From: Gracilaria vermiculophylla
Taxonomy: Eukaryota > Rhodophyta > Florideophyceae > Gracilariales > Gracilariaceae
Assembly: GCA_019155205.2 (NCBI GenBank)
Contig: JAHNZQ020000277.1
Span: 424,190-488,189 of the forward strand
Direction: 5' to 3'
DNA length: 64,000 nucleotides
In this document: positions 9,665 through 20,413 of the stretch, one piece after another
How positions within the stretch are numbered: position 1 is the first letter of the stretch
Layout: each line of letters begins with the position of its first letter
Notes under the pieces: model-generated
What the model was told of the DNA's origin: nothing
The model's input: the letters and a program-made list of their open reading frames with translations, nothing else
The model's database searches: none
Made by a program: the position numbers and the translations under genes

Positions 9665-12336
9665 TTACAGCTTATCGTAGAAGTTTCCGATATCCGGGAC
9701 AACCTCCTTTAGACCCTTGCGCTTGCGAATCTCCTTAACAAGAGACCCCACGGTGTCACTCGAGTCCAGCGGGTTACCGGACATGACTTCCCAGTGATCA
9801 AAGACGCACTGGGGGAATGCCTGGCCGGATGTAGCGGAACGCAAATCCGCGGTGAAACCGAATGACTCCTGAACCGGTAAGTAGGCCTTCACGTTAAACA
9901 TTGGTGTTCCCGGACGTTGCATTTCTTCAAACACGTGACCGCGCTTGCGTGTTAGCACACCATAAATTGAACCGACTATTTGTTGTGGGCACTGAATTTC
10001 AACAAGGAAATATGGTTCCACAAGCTTCGGCTTTGCTAGAAGCTGAGCACCGTATAAAGCTCGACGACAGGTGGGGATAATCTGACCACCACCACGATGG
10101 ATAGAATCGGCATGGAGATTACAGTCATGAATACTGAATAAAACACCGCGCATGTTCTCGTCGCAAAGAACACCTTCTTTGGTTGCCCACTGGAAGGCAG
10201 CAACACATGAGTCCTTGATATCATTGAGATACTGCACAGCCTTTGCACGATCACAGAGGAAATTGGGACCAGTGGTGTCCGGTCCGAAGCACCAGATTTT
10301 CCTTGCTGCGTCTTCTTCCACACCGTATTCATCACGAAGGAGCTTCATGCGGGCTTTTGGCTCATCGCGAGGATTGATTTTGCCTTCATCGATGGCCTCT
10401 GGTAGTTTCTCGGGAAACGGGGAGGCGTAGATGTACAGCCGATTATGCTTGTTCGGACTCTTCGACAGACAAACTGCATTGCTCTCTGGATCATCTACAC
10501 CTTCGATGGTTTCGCGGAATGACACGACAGGATCCGATTTACGAATTTTGGCCCCGTTCATGAAGTCTTCTTCTAGATCCTTCAAGCAGATTTCCAAATG
10601 TAACTCACCAGCACCGGCGATAACATGTTCACCAGATTCTTCAGTAACACACTGTACAAGCGGGTCAGATTTGGCCAGACGCTTGAGCCCTTCAACCAGC
10701 TTCGGGAGATCGGAGGGATTCTGTGGCTCTACAGCGACGCGGACAACAGGAGAAACAGAGTACTTCATGTTCTTCAGAGGGAAGGCTTCCTCTACGTCTG
10801 AGAGGGTTCCAGATTTAACCAAGACCTGATCTAAGCCGACAAGTCCCACCGTGTTACCGCAAGGAACGGAATCGACAGCATCGGTTCGACGGCCCATCAT
10901 GAGAAGAGTGCGTTGAATACTCTTTACGGCCAAATCTTTCTTTGTCCCCGGGACATAGTTCGGGCCCATGATACGTACTTTCATTCCGGAACGCACGGTA
11001 CCCGAGAAAACACGCCCGTAAGCGATAAAGCGACCCTTGTCGGAAGATGGAACCATCTTGGAAATGTAGAGCATCAGCGGCCCGTTTGGATCACAGTTAC
11101 GAATACCAGTGCAGCACGCATCATCCGGAGGACCCTCGTAAAGAAGCTCGGCACGGTATTTCTGTGCCTCTGCCGGAGACGGCAGATGCATCACCATCAT
11201 TTCTAGCAATGCCTGATCTGCGGGAATCCACCTCTGCAAAACACGCTTCATGAGGGGCTTCTGACGTAACGATTTGTCTTCAGCACTAAGCTTGACATCC
11301 AAACTCTGAAGAAGCTTGTCAAGATCGTCAACCTTGTCGGACATACAAAGGTCGATGATCTTCTGAATGGGTTTGATGATAAACTCACAAAAAGCGCGTA
11401 CACATCCGGGACCCATTTTCTTCGTCCACTTCTTCTCCTTGCGGTTGAAGAAGGAATTACCCCATAGACGAGCATTCATCTTTTCAGGCTCAACCTTAAA
11501 CTTTTTAGAGTACATGCGGGCAAAACGACTGAGGGTGAAGGCCCAGCCATGCAGACCGGCAGAAAAAGCAACGGTTCCCTTCTCAGGAAATACTTGGACA
11601 TCACCAATTGCATCATCCTGATAGGTTGACATAATAATATTGGCGTTCTCAATTATTCTGGAAAAGTTCTGATACATGTCTTCAGGATCTAACTGAAGCT
11701 CAAGGAAAGATCGATCGAGCTTATTGATGGTCATCACAGGCTTGATGCGTTCTGTCAAAGCCTGACGAAGCACAGTTTCGGTCTGCACACAAACACCCTC
11801 AACAGAATCGACGACAACGAGCGCACCATCGGTGACACGAAGGGCAGCGGTAACTTCAGATGAAAAATCAACATGTCCGGGCGAGTCGATTAGATTAACA
11901 AGAAACTCGCGGCCATTAGCCTCTTTGGGGAGCTGCAGCTCTTCCGGGAATTGGAAATAAAGAGAGATTCCGGTGGATTTGATTGTAATGCAGCGGTCTT
12001 GCTCGTCCTGACGTGTGTCGGTGAGACGTTGATCACCGGCGTTGGCCATAGCGATGATACCAGCAGCGGCTACAAGAGAGTCAGTGAGGGTGGATTTTCC
12101 GTGATCGACATGAGCAATGACGGACATGTTCCGGATGTTGTACTTCCGATCCATGATCGCACGGAGTTGGTCAATAGTAAAGTTGACCTAAACGGCATGA
12201 GCGGGCAGGCAATAAGGAAACATCAGCGGCGACGATTCGCAAAGTCATGAACGGAAAGGGTTAGTATTCGAACGACAAAGGCACAAATCGCACGATCGTC
12301 TGTGTCGGCCAAGAACGCCAGACGCTCACGTACCAT
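9665..12336 (-). CDS. EEF2: Translation elongation factor 2 (eEF2)
   Basis: GTPase that moves tRNAs and mRNA through the cytosolic ribosome. The main exon 12187-9665 reads '[20 protein letters not shown]', preceded by an AG acceptor. The only missing residue, the start Met, lies on its own at 12336-12334, directly before a GTACGT donor, giving a 146-nt intron and 841 aa against about 842 in animals. Visible motifs are the P-loop 'AHVDHGKST', 'DSPGHVDF', '[10 protein letters not shown]', the switch segment '[14 protein letters not shown]' that contains the usual eEF2-kinase threonine, and '[12 protein letters not shown]' with the His (about residue 698) that becomes diphthamide. The C terminus 'GNFYDKL' is conserved and complete. 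An in-frame ATG at 12154 would cut the conserved N terminus and is not the likely start. Confidence 0.96.
12188..12333 (-). other. Intron directly after the EF2 start codon
   Basis: Spliceosomal intron with donor GTACGTGAG after ATG, a plausible branch site 'tactaac', and acceptor 'gtttag'. Removing it restores the conserved eEF2 N terminus exactly. Confidence 0.8.
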
Positions 12337-13198
12337 TTTGAGTTTTGATATTTAAGAAGCAACGCTTGAATAAAAACCCACAAGGCGGACCGCACTTGCT
12401 GAGCCCTGGCGAAGCCGCGATGCGAACGCGGAGGGGATCGTGAATGATATTTTCGCCAACGACTACTGCTATGCCTATCAAAGCGGTAGGTACGTACGAC
12501 GAGCGCTGGTGACAAAAGCGGTCGTCGGCGACTGCGTCGCTGTGACACCGCCGTCCGCCGAGCGTCGAAACAGGCCAAAAACAAAAAAATTGCGCTGGAT
12601 TTTTGGCGGCCAATGCACTTGCGCCATGTGTACAGGACATACACGTAAAGGGGTGCGAGATACGTCCAGGCTTACCGCACCCATTGTAATTACATAACAG
12701 AAAAGGTACTTGCCTCGCGAAGCAGCGTTTTAGCGAGAGTGATCTGGTCCGCAGGGGGCAACAACGCGGAGCGCTGAGACGGCTAGTCTCCGTGCACCCC
12801 GGGAGCGACGCTCTCGCACGTTGCCATTTGCGAGCCTCCCGTTGCTGCAGCGAATTCGCACCTCACGGGCGCCGCGAATCGGCTCGCAGCACTACATGTC
12901 GCCCCACTCAGCTCCTTACACGCGCACCATGTGGACGCTCCACTCAAAATCTCGCAACTGAGATGCACTCTTCCTACGCGCACACAATCCTTCCACAGGG
13001 GGCACGCGCTGAAACGACCCGCGGCGCATGTTGCTGCGCGCCACGTCTCACACGTACGGCTCAACTCCGTTGCCGCCGCTGCTTGCCCGTCCGTATCTCC
13101 ATCACCTGCTCCGCCACCAGCATAGTCCCCGTTCAAAAGCTCAAGAGACCCCCCTCCCTCCATCCGACCCTGTCCGTGAGCGTCGCTTCCGCCGCACC
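12337..13198. promoter_or_regulatory. Divergent promoter region, EF2 (-) / TPS (+)
   Basis: About 860 bp between two divergent genes; both promoters and 5' UTRs must be here. The half nearer the TPS gene is GC-rich and open in several frames, which I take as composition rather than coding. No asserted core-promoter motif. Confidence 0.5.
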
Positions 13199-16100
13199 AT
13201 GGTCCGCCTCTCCGCTGAGGAGAGTCGCGTCACCTTTTTAGTCCGCTTCCAAGCCAAGCCGGGCCAGCGTTTGCGGCTCGTTGGCATCCACGAAGACCTG
13301 GGCGGTGGCGACCCTCTGCGGGGCGTCGAGCTTGCTACTAACAAACGCGACTTTCCGACCTGGAAACTCACCCTCACATTACCCGCCAATCGCACCTACC
13401 GCTACAAGTACGTGTGCGTTGCTGTCGACCAAAACGACTCCAATCTTGACTCGCTTAGCCATTTGACCCTCAAAGATTCCGATCCTGATCCCCTGCATGG
13501 CGTCCCCTTTTGGGAGCCCTTTGACGAAAGTCGCATCGTCCAAACCGTCGCTGCGTCTTCCATAACGATCGACGATGGCCAATTTGGTCAACCTAATAAC
13601 GACGACCCCAGTCGAATTCACTCCCACGAACATACCGCCGTGTCTCGCTCCATACGTCCCGAAGATTCGCTCAATGACCTTAGAAACTCCCCTAGCGTCA
13701 GTTCATCCGGTGCAGAACCAGATTCTGTTATCATAGCTCTCTACCGCCTCCCGATTCTCGCAAAGCGTGACGAGTCTGGGGCATGGTCATTTGCATGGGA
13801 TGACGATGCGCTCTATCTTACCTCTACCGGCCTTCGACGAGGGTTAGAGCAAAGCAAAATCAAGCCCTTGTTTGTTGGCATCCTTAACGTTCCTGAATCG
13901 GTTCCAGAATCCGACCGCGAGCAGGTTGCTGCCACTTTGCTCGAGCGCTTCAACTGTGCGCCTATCTTCCTATCCCCTGATCTTCAACGCAAGTTCTATC
14001 AGGGCTTTTGCAAAACCGTGCTCTGGCCACTTTTCCATATGATCAATACAGCGATGGGTGCCGATGGGAAAACCAATCGGTTTGATGATTCTGCGTGGCG
14101 TGCATATAAAATGGTAAACCGAATGTTTGCGGAAGAGATTGTCGAACATTATGAAGGGCATTTGATTTGGGTTCATGATTACCACCTTATGCTTCTCCCA
14201 CACCGTTTGCGCGTTAAGATTAGCGGCGTGAAGGTGGGTTTCTTTCTGCACATACCGTGGCCCAGTTCTGAACTGTTCCGCATGCTCCCAGTTCGCAATG
14301 AGCTTTTGAAAGGCTTGCTGAGTTCTACGATTCTTGGATTTCATCTGTTTGACTATGCGAGACATTTCCTGTCTTGCTGCGTCAGACTGTTAAACCTTGA
14401 ACACGAGGCAAAGCGCGGAAACCTTGGAATCGAGTTTGAGGGGCGTCACGTGACGATCCGTGTCAGTCATATTGGCGTTGATCCAGATCGATTCGGTGAA
14501 AAGCTGCGCATGCCTCGAGTCCGTCAACGAATTACGGAGTACGAGACCCGCTACGCTTCAAAGATTGTATTGGCTGCCGTTGATGATTTGGACGTTATAA
14601 AAGGGATCGCGCTGAAGCTCATTGCTTTCGAGGATTATTTGAAGACAGCCCCCCATTTGCGATCGAAGGTCGTGCTTATACAGGTTGCGCTTCCAAAGGC
14701 AGCAAGGGTAGACGAGTCTGTGAGAAATGAAATACGAGAGCTTGTAAGCAACATTAACAGTGCATACGGTTCCGGAGATGATAATCCCGTGGTTTACATT
14801 GAGGAGTCTATCAGCTTTGAGGAACGCATCGCGATATACACCACGTGTGACGCTTTATTCTTGACCCCGATTCGTGATGGCCTCAACCTGATTCCATATG
14901 AGTATCTTGTCGCGACTCCTGATTCAAACGGTCAGCTTATTCTTTCTGAATTCACTGGTTGTTCCCGAGCTCTTTCATCGGCCGTGCGTGTAAATCCTTG
15001 GAATGTACATGAAGTCAGAGATGCCATTGACAATGTGATTCAAACGAGTCATTCGACAACAGGGCAAACTTTGCGGAAACATGAAGCGGATCGCAAATAC
15101 GTTGAAGCCCATAGTTCCGCTGTATGGGCACAGTCTTTTTTACGTGATCTTGGTGAAGCTGAAGAGCAAGTGAGAGAAGTTGTGCGTCTCGGGCTTAATC
15201 GCGGCCGCGGCTTCAGAAGGTTGGAATTCCGTGGTTTCAAGTTACTCAACACACCCGAGGTGGTCAAGTCCTTCCGAGATTCAACGTGCAAGTTGTTCCT
15301 ATTTGACTATGATGGAACTCTGACATCCATTGATTCTGACACCTCTAATATGGCCCATAGATGGGCGCGCCCAACGGACGATGTTTTGCGCAACTTGAGT
15401 TTGCTTTCACAACAAGAAAACTGCACAGTGATCATATTATCTGGTCGAGGCACTGAAACAGAAGGGTTTCATCTGCCAGAGATGGAAAAACTCGGTATAG
15501 CAGCGGAACATGGATTTTACTACAAAAAGCCAAATTCGACAGAGTGGGAGACCGCCGCCCCTGAGTCGGATTTGTCATGGATTGAAATAGTAAAGAACTT
15601 GATGCAAGTATACACTGAAAGAACTGATGGATCATATATTGAAGAGAAGTCTGCTGGTCTAGTTTGGCACTACTTAGCCGCCGATCCTGAATTCGGAAAC
15701 TGGCAGTCAAAAGAGATGCACGACCATATTGAGGTACTCATGGCTCCATTTGATGTTCAAGTTGTAAATGGACAAGGATGGTTGCAAGTACGAATGGCCA
15801 CTGTAAACAAAGGAGCGATGGTTCGAAGAGTATTGGACGATCTCGGACAGACCCCCGACTTTATTCTTTGCTGCGGTGATGACCGAACGGATGAAGACAT
15901 GTTTGAGGTATTGAAAACCGAAGTGGCTGCTACCGACAGCAAGTTGTTTACTACAACGGTGGGTGTCAAGCCCAGTAACGCTAGTTACTATCTTAGAAAT
16001 GCGAAGGATATTGCTCTGCTCATCGAGAATATAATTGAAATTGCTCTTCCTGGCAGTGATACCCATAAGCGAAGCTCTACATTGGAAGACATGAGACCGC

Positions 16101-16210
16101 TGGCTCATAGAAGTCACCCTACAATTTCAGCTCGTGCGGATGCTTCCAATTCGTCAATTCCTATGGGATCTTTGCTACCAAGTTCGTTCCCATCTAGTTT
16201 CGAACGATGA
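13199..16210 (+). CDS. TPS: Trehalose-6-phosphate synthase/phosphatase with N-terminal CBM20
   Basis: Intronless, 1003 aa from the ATG at 13199 (context CACCATGG); the frame is open 57 codons further upstream to 13028, but that part is low-complexity, so I prefer the inner start. Order of domains: a starch-binding CBM20 at about residues 8-115 ('RLVGIHEDLGGGDPL', 'YRYKYV'); a GT20 synthase domain at about 180-680 with 'WVHDYHLMLLPHRLR', 'GFFLHIPWPSSELFR', 'ILGFHLFDYARHFLSCC', 'IRDGLNLIPYEYL'; and a HAD-type phosphatase domain from about 700 with 'LFLFDYDGTLT' and 'CGDDRTDEDMFE'. The usual synthase 'EF.G' part is present as 'LSEFTGCSRAL'. It would make trehalose 6-phosphate from UDP-glucose and glucose 6-phosphate and/or dephosphorylate it. 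This bifunctional layout with a CBM20 is typical of red-algal and class II plant-type TPS. Whether both active sites work, and whether it is a regulatory isoform, cannot be told by eye. Confidence 0.95.
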   Translation: MVRLSAEESRVTFLVRFQAKPGQRLRLVGIHEDLGGGDPLRGVELATNKRDFPTWKLTLTLPANRTYRYKYVCVAVDQNDSNLDSLSHLTLKDSDPDPLHGVPFWEPFDESRIVQTVAASSITIDDGQFGQPNNDDPSRIHSHEHTAVSRSIRPEDSLNDLRNSPSVSSSGAEPDSVIIALYRLPILAKRDESGAWSFAWDDDALYLTSTGLRRGLEQSKIKPLFVGILNVPESVPESDREQVAATLLERFNCAPIFLSPDLQRKFYQGFCKTVLWPLFHMINTAMGADGKTNRFDDSAWRAYKMVNRMFAEEIVEHYEGHLIWVHDYHLMLLPHRLRVKISGVKVGFFLHIPWPSSELFRMLPVRNELLKGLLSSTILGFHLFDYARHFLSCCVRLLNLEHEAKRGNLGIEFEGRHVTIRVSHIGVDPDRFGEKLRMPRVRQRITEYETRYASKIVLAAVDDLDVIKGIALKLIAFEDYLKTAPHLRSKVVLIQVALPKAARVDESVRNEIRELVSNINSAYGSGDDNPVVYIEESISFEERIAIYTTCDALFLTPIRDGLNLIPYEYLVATPDSNGQLILSEFTGCSRALSSAVRVNPWNVHEVRDAIDNVIQTSHSTTGQTLRKHEADRKYVEAHSSAVWAQSFLRDLGEAEEQVREVVRLGLNRGRGFRRLEFRGFKLLNTPEVVKSFRDSTCKLFLFDYDGTLTSIDSDTSNMAHRWARPTDDVLRNLSLLSQQENCTVIILSGRGTETEGFHLPEMEKLGIAAEHGFYYKKPNSTEWETAAPESDLSWIEIVKNLMQVYTERTDGSYIEEKSAGLVWHYLAADPEFGNWQSKEMHDHIEVLMAPFDVQVVNGQGWLQVRMATVNKGAMVRRVLDDLGQTPDFILCCGDDRTDEDMFEVLKTEVAATDSKLFTTTVGVKPSNASYYLRNAKDIALLIENIIEIALPGSDTHKRSSTLEDMRPLAHRSHPTISARADASNSSIPMGSLLPSSFPSSFER

Positions 16211-16572
16211 GCGGGAAAGCAGATCAACGTTATGAACATGATCGTCTCCAATATTCGTACAGTTTCGATACATATAATGGGGGGGTATGGGAGCAAAACG
16301 CAAGAATGTTAGACAGTTCAATGGATACCTCGAACTTTTTTGTGGGGAGAACCTCTTCTAAAGGAAGAATAACACTTTTGAAATTCTGCAAACCGAGTTT
16401 GCGAGAATGAGAACATTTTACTCACCATGAGTTCGATTCGTAACTACGCAACAACGACACTCAAATTGATATAGCTACAGTCGAAAAATATTCTGTCTAG
16501 GTCACATTTCTTGCTCTCAGTCTTATCACAAAGGCCAACTGTATCCGTTTTGTGAGGAGCGTCAATTCCTGG
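16211..16572. other. Convergent spacer, TPS / secreted hypothetical
   Basis: About 360 bp of 3' flanks of two convergent genes; nothing recognised. Confidence 0.4.
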
Positions 16573-17564
16573 TCAAAGCGTTGAGAGGATTTTGAACGTT
16601 TTCACTTCTATTTCATCGCATACATGTTTGCGGACTGCTATAACTGCAGCAAACGTCTGTGGAGGTTGAAGCCCCAATCTTGAGATGAGAAAGCGATTTG
16701 CAAGCAAGATGGCAGCAATGCTTTCCAAATGGGTCGTACCGACAATCGTCGATGCCGAGATTAACAAAATAATTGATATCTCCACATCTCTTGCAACATG
16801 ACGTGAGCAAAGTTGAGGAATCGTACACTCGAAGAGATGAATGGTCGTGGAACGTATTATACAAGAAAGACGTAGAGCTTTCGGTGGTCTTGTACCCATA
16901 AAGGAATCTTGACGCCGCGGAGAGCTTGTTTGATGCTCGCGATGATAATGAAGGTAATGCTGAGCTCGACAAGTTGATGTCTTCTTTTATGTACTTTGCG
17001 AGAAGGTTGCCGATGAGCTCTGAATAGTCGTACGTGAAGCAAACTTGCCAAGCGTTCAAATACGTTATGGGTTGAATATTTGCACGGGACAGACATCTTA
17101 TCTCCCCATAAAACTTTCTTGCTAAAGCTTCATCCATGCCAACCATGATGAGGTCGATATACATGAGTAACATGTCAAGCTCATGTTCCTTTTCGGGAAA
17201 GCATTTAATAAACACGAAGATATGTCAGATTCTGTTTTGATGCAGGCGCTAATGCATTCAATGTGATATTATGGAGAAATCACACTCTTACCTCCCAACG
17301 CAAACATTCAGCATTGATAGAAGAAATGCTTTCTGGTAGAGTGAAGTTGTTGCAAAACGGAGTGAAACTACTGATGTCGAATCTGAATGTAGGAGCAGCT
17401 GGGAGCATCAAGTTTTCCATGTCTTTGAGTAAGTTGCGGTGCATTTCTGAGACAAAAGCCTTTTCAGAGATTAGGTCGAAAATATCGTCGTCTCCTCTTG
17501 CACAGACATTGAAAAGCTCAAGAAACGCCACGAAAATGATCACATTCACCCAAGACAAACTCAT
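16573..17564 (-). CDS. Small secreted hypothetical protein, three exons
   Basis: My model joins 17564-17292, 17188-16896 and 16789-16573, 260 aa. Intron 1 is 103 nt (donor GTAAGA, branch-like CTGAC, acceptor AAAAG); intron 2 is 106 nt (donor GTACAA, acceptor GCAAG). All phases agree. The N terminus 'LSWVNVIIFVAFLELFNVCA' is a signal peptide. The mature part is mostly helical with 'FTPFCNNFTLPESISSINAEC', 'LLMYIDLIMVGMDEALARKF', 'ILLISASTIVGTTHLESIAA' and a C-terminal 'RKHVCDEIEVKTFKIL'. I recognise no family. The exon joins are supported only by splice consensus, phase and by the sense-like character of the joined protein, so the model is tentative. The gene is convergent with TPS. Confidence 0.5.
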
Positions 17565-18180
17565 GTTTGTTGTATCTCGTTCTAATCGGATTGAAAGTAC
17601 TTGTATGTCTTCCCCTATTCCAGCTGTGCTGTGGTTAAGACCAGTCAGGTCATCGATCTACACGAGGGAAGTTGTACCTTTGATTCTGGCATGTTACCCG
17701 AGCACAACATGAAACCGACGCAGTTCTTGTACTGAGGTGATGTTCGCTAAGCGGCTAATGCAAGAACTTTGTCAATGTACCACCGTTCGTGAACGGATAA
17801 TTCACTGCTGAATTTAGGCGGACGGTCGTGTTCAACTTTCTGAAGCCCATAAAGCGTCCTTTTGGGAACACGGCGATATTTCAGAACCGAAAAACTCGGT
17901 ACTGAAGTTTTAACTCGCAAATAACCAGAGCCTCAAAAGCATGTATATCATTTTATTCTTACGGTAACTTGTTTTGATTTCTCAGACCCACGGCCTCTTA
18001 ATGTATAATCCCTGATGCCACAGTGAGCAGAAATCGACCATGTTTAAATCATATTTTCCAAAGGGCCCCTATCATAGCAAAGATGGCATCTTGAAGCAGT
18101 TTGCTTTTGTTAATCGAGATTGACTGCACGTGGTACGTACAACACGGGAGACCCATCAAGTCGTTTTGCACGAAGATGGC
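17565..18180. other. Intergenic between two minus-strand genes
   Basis: About 615 bp with no recognised feature; promoter of the secreted protein gene and 3' flank of the malectin-like gene are expected here. Confidence 0.45.
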
Positions 18181-18837
18181 CTAACCCATGTGATTTTGCG
18201 GTGCATCATCATCTGTTCCGACTCCACCTTCACTTGTCCCGCTCTGAGCTCCGGCGGGTTCGCGACCTATAGATTTGAATTGGGAACCATCAGGCTTGGG
18301 GACGGGAAAGCCTTCGACGATGAACCCAGACAGTGTTGGATGCTGAGCTTTCTGAGTCAAATGTACGACAATTCCTTCCTTTGAAGGAACTCTGTCAAAT
18401 TTCTGGCCATAGGCCGAAGAACATCCTGCTGTCTGGAAGACATCAAAGTTTTCTACAACTTTTGTAACCCCTGAGATTGGAGTTCCAAGAGAAATATCAA
18501 ATACACGACCCCCTGGCACACAGGCTTTTTGATATGTTTCTGCAAAAAGCAAAGTAACAGAATAAATTCCATCCGGTACCGGAATTCGCATTGTGAAGTC
18601 ATCTCCCCGAGAAAAACGCTGCGATTGGAACACTTCCTGTTGATCGGTGTTCGCAATTGGTGCGCGGACAACATTCTTGGCGAAATCTTCCATGTCCATC
18701 AGTTGGTCCTCACCTACGAAATCGTTCACAGGGCCTCCTCCAAGGTTCACCTTGAGTAAGATCTTCTTATTTTCTGTTTGAGCGAAACAGAGCGAAATGA
18801 AAAGAATGCATGGGAAAACTGAAAGCAGGACTCTCAT
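18181..18837 (-). CDS. Malectin-domain secreted protein
   Basis: Intronless, 218 aa. The signal peptide 'LLSVFPCILFISLCFAQ' is followed by one malectin-type carbohydrate-binding domain at about residues 25-180: 'LLKVNLGGGPVNDFVGED', 'VFQSQRFSRGDDFTMRIPV', 'GIYSVTLLFAETYQKAC', 'GRVFDISLGT', 'FDVFQTAGCSSAYGQKF', 'LSGFIVEGF'. In animals malectin is an ER protein that binds diglucosylated N-glycans; plant malectin domains sit on receptor kinases. Here there is a short Gly/Ser/Asp-rich tail and no membrane anchor or KDEL, so the protein is ER-lumenal without a classical signal, or secreted. It fits with calnexin and the GT13-like gene in glycoprotein handling, but that link is an inference. Confidence 0.87.
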   Translation of the reverse strand: MRVLLSVFPCILFISLCFAQTENKKILLKVNLGGGPVNDFVGEDQLMDMEDFAKNVVRAPIANTDQQEVFQSQRFSRGDDFTMRIPVPDGIYSVTLLFAETYQKACVPGGRVFDISLGTPISGVTKVVENFDVFQTAGCSSAYGQKFDRVPSKEGIVVHLTQKAQHPTLSGFIVEGFPVPKPDGSQFKSIGREPAGAQSGTSEGGVGTDDDAPQNHMG

Positions 18838-20413
18838 AGTTGTTTTAAAAGCGATTGCCGTGGATAAAATGAAACTGATTTAAGAACCGCAGGCCTGCCG
18901 CACAAGGAGGATGATATTTATTGATCCTTTAGACGCTTACCCGAACAAGTCCTTGCAATACTTCCGGTCAATGAATGAGTGCGGGATGGTGTGGCGTGAA
19001 ACAGCGTATTATGGCTCGGCCCGAAACTCTGTTCTCTTAACTGAAGTAGCGCATCGACTGTTAATTGTTCTAATTAGAAAAGACAATCCATGGCACAAAA
19101 ACGACGCCGTGGACGACGAGCTCTTTCAATGATTAGGTTCCTATTTTCAATTACTTCAACGCGTTCTAAATCAGCTTGATCGCGGAACCTGAGGGCGTTC
19201 TAATTTATTTACCGCGAGCCCTTCAATTCTTGCAAAGGGGGATCAACTGAGACTTGCATCGATTGGAGCGCATTCCAACAATGTGTCAAATCGTCTTGAT
19301 CAAAAACTGCGAAGGCAAGCTCGAGAATCGATGATAAGTTCAAATGCTCCCTGCAGAGATTCTGCTTTATGGATAAATGGAACGGACGTCTCAGACCAAC
19401 TTACCAGATCTAACGTGCTTGCTATATGGTCGTCCAGCGAAAGTGGCACTTAAGATCTTGTGTCTTTATGCAGCAGATTCTCTGCATAGGAGGCAAGGGT
19501 TTCGTCGCTCTAAGAGTGAACCCTCTGCATTTGTAAGTTAATTTCCCTTCCTCCCAGCAAGTAAGAAGTAAAGTACATTGAGATGAATGAAGCAATCAGA
19601 TAGCATTCAAAGAAATTGCGTGTTGGTGTTTTGCGTGACGTGCTCCAGAATAATTCTCTATTCTAGGCATCCTCAAAATCTAGCGAATACCTTGTCCACT
19701 GCCATAATGTGAATGTTTGCCGAAGAAGACCTCCTTTCCGATTGAGCCTGCAAATTGGACAATGAAGCCGCGTTTCACTAACCAGCTTTCTCGAGCTCTT
19801 CTTCTGATGCGGGTGACTTGAGGCACGTGAGCTTGAATTTTTGCTTAAGAAACATGAAAGGATACGAGCGCGATACCCTCACGCGAACCGTCTTGTGCCC
19901 AACACCCTCCTTTGCCCGGCAAGTCTGCAGGCCGTTCAAACTGTATTTCCTTCGAAATTGGACCATGCTTCTCCTTGAGAGTATCGTCAAGCTGGTAATC
20001 CATACATTTTCATCCCTTCACCCCTTGCACCACTGCTACACTGTCGTTCTAACGTTGTGGTGGAAGAGGGGTAAGGATTAAAGAGGTGGGAATGCAGCAA
20101 CCTGCATTTTGGTCTACTCGATGTGCTGGGTCCTCGCTATCAAGGACATGCTTCCACAAGAATTAAAAATTACCAAAATAGTAAAAACATCGTAACAGAT
20201 TTAGAAGACGACCATGTAATAGCAGGCGCCCTACACAGATATGTACGGAGGGTAACCTTATGCCATAATAACAAGAGCCCTTGTTGTGAAATCCTCCAGC
20301 CGAGACTTGCGTTTGGTTTTAATGAGGCCGTTACCACGGCTCAGGCCTGCTCCTCTTGAGTAGCCTAGATCTTCGTATTCATTGGCTTTCGGCTCTCGGG
20401 CTTGATTTCAGCC
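18838..20413. other. 1.6-kb intergenic region, no clear gene
   Basis: Divergent flanks of the malectin-like (-) and RPA12 (+) genes. A minus-strand open frame at 19778-19990 gives a basic product starting 'MVQFRRKYSLNGLQTC' from an inner Met, and the opposite strand is also open at 19818-20081. Neither has a domain I know, and I cannot choose between them. Nothing else seen. Confidence 0.4.

Noticed and set aside
9665..12154. EF2 as a single-exon gene from the ATG at 12154
   Set aside because: It lacks the conserved residues before 'MDRKYNIRN', which are encoded just upstream and spliced to an ATG.
13028..13198. Upstream extension of the TPS frame
   Set aside because: Low-complexity, not part of CBM20; the ATG at 13199 has a much better context. 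Kept only as an alternative.
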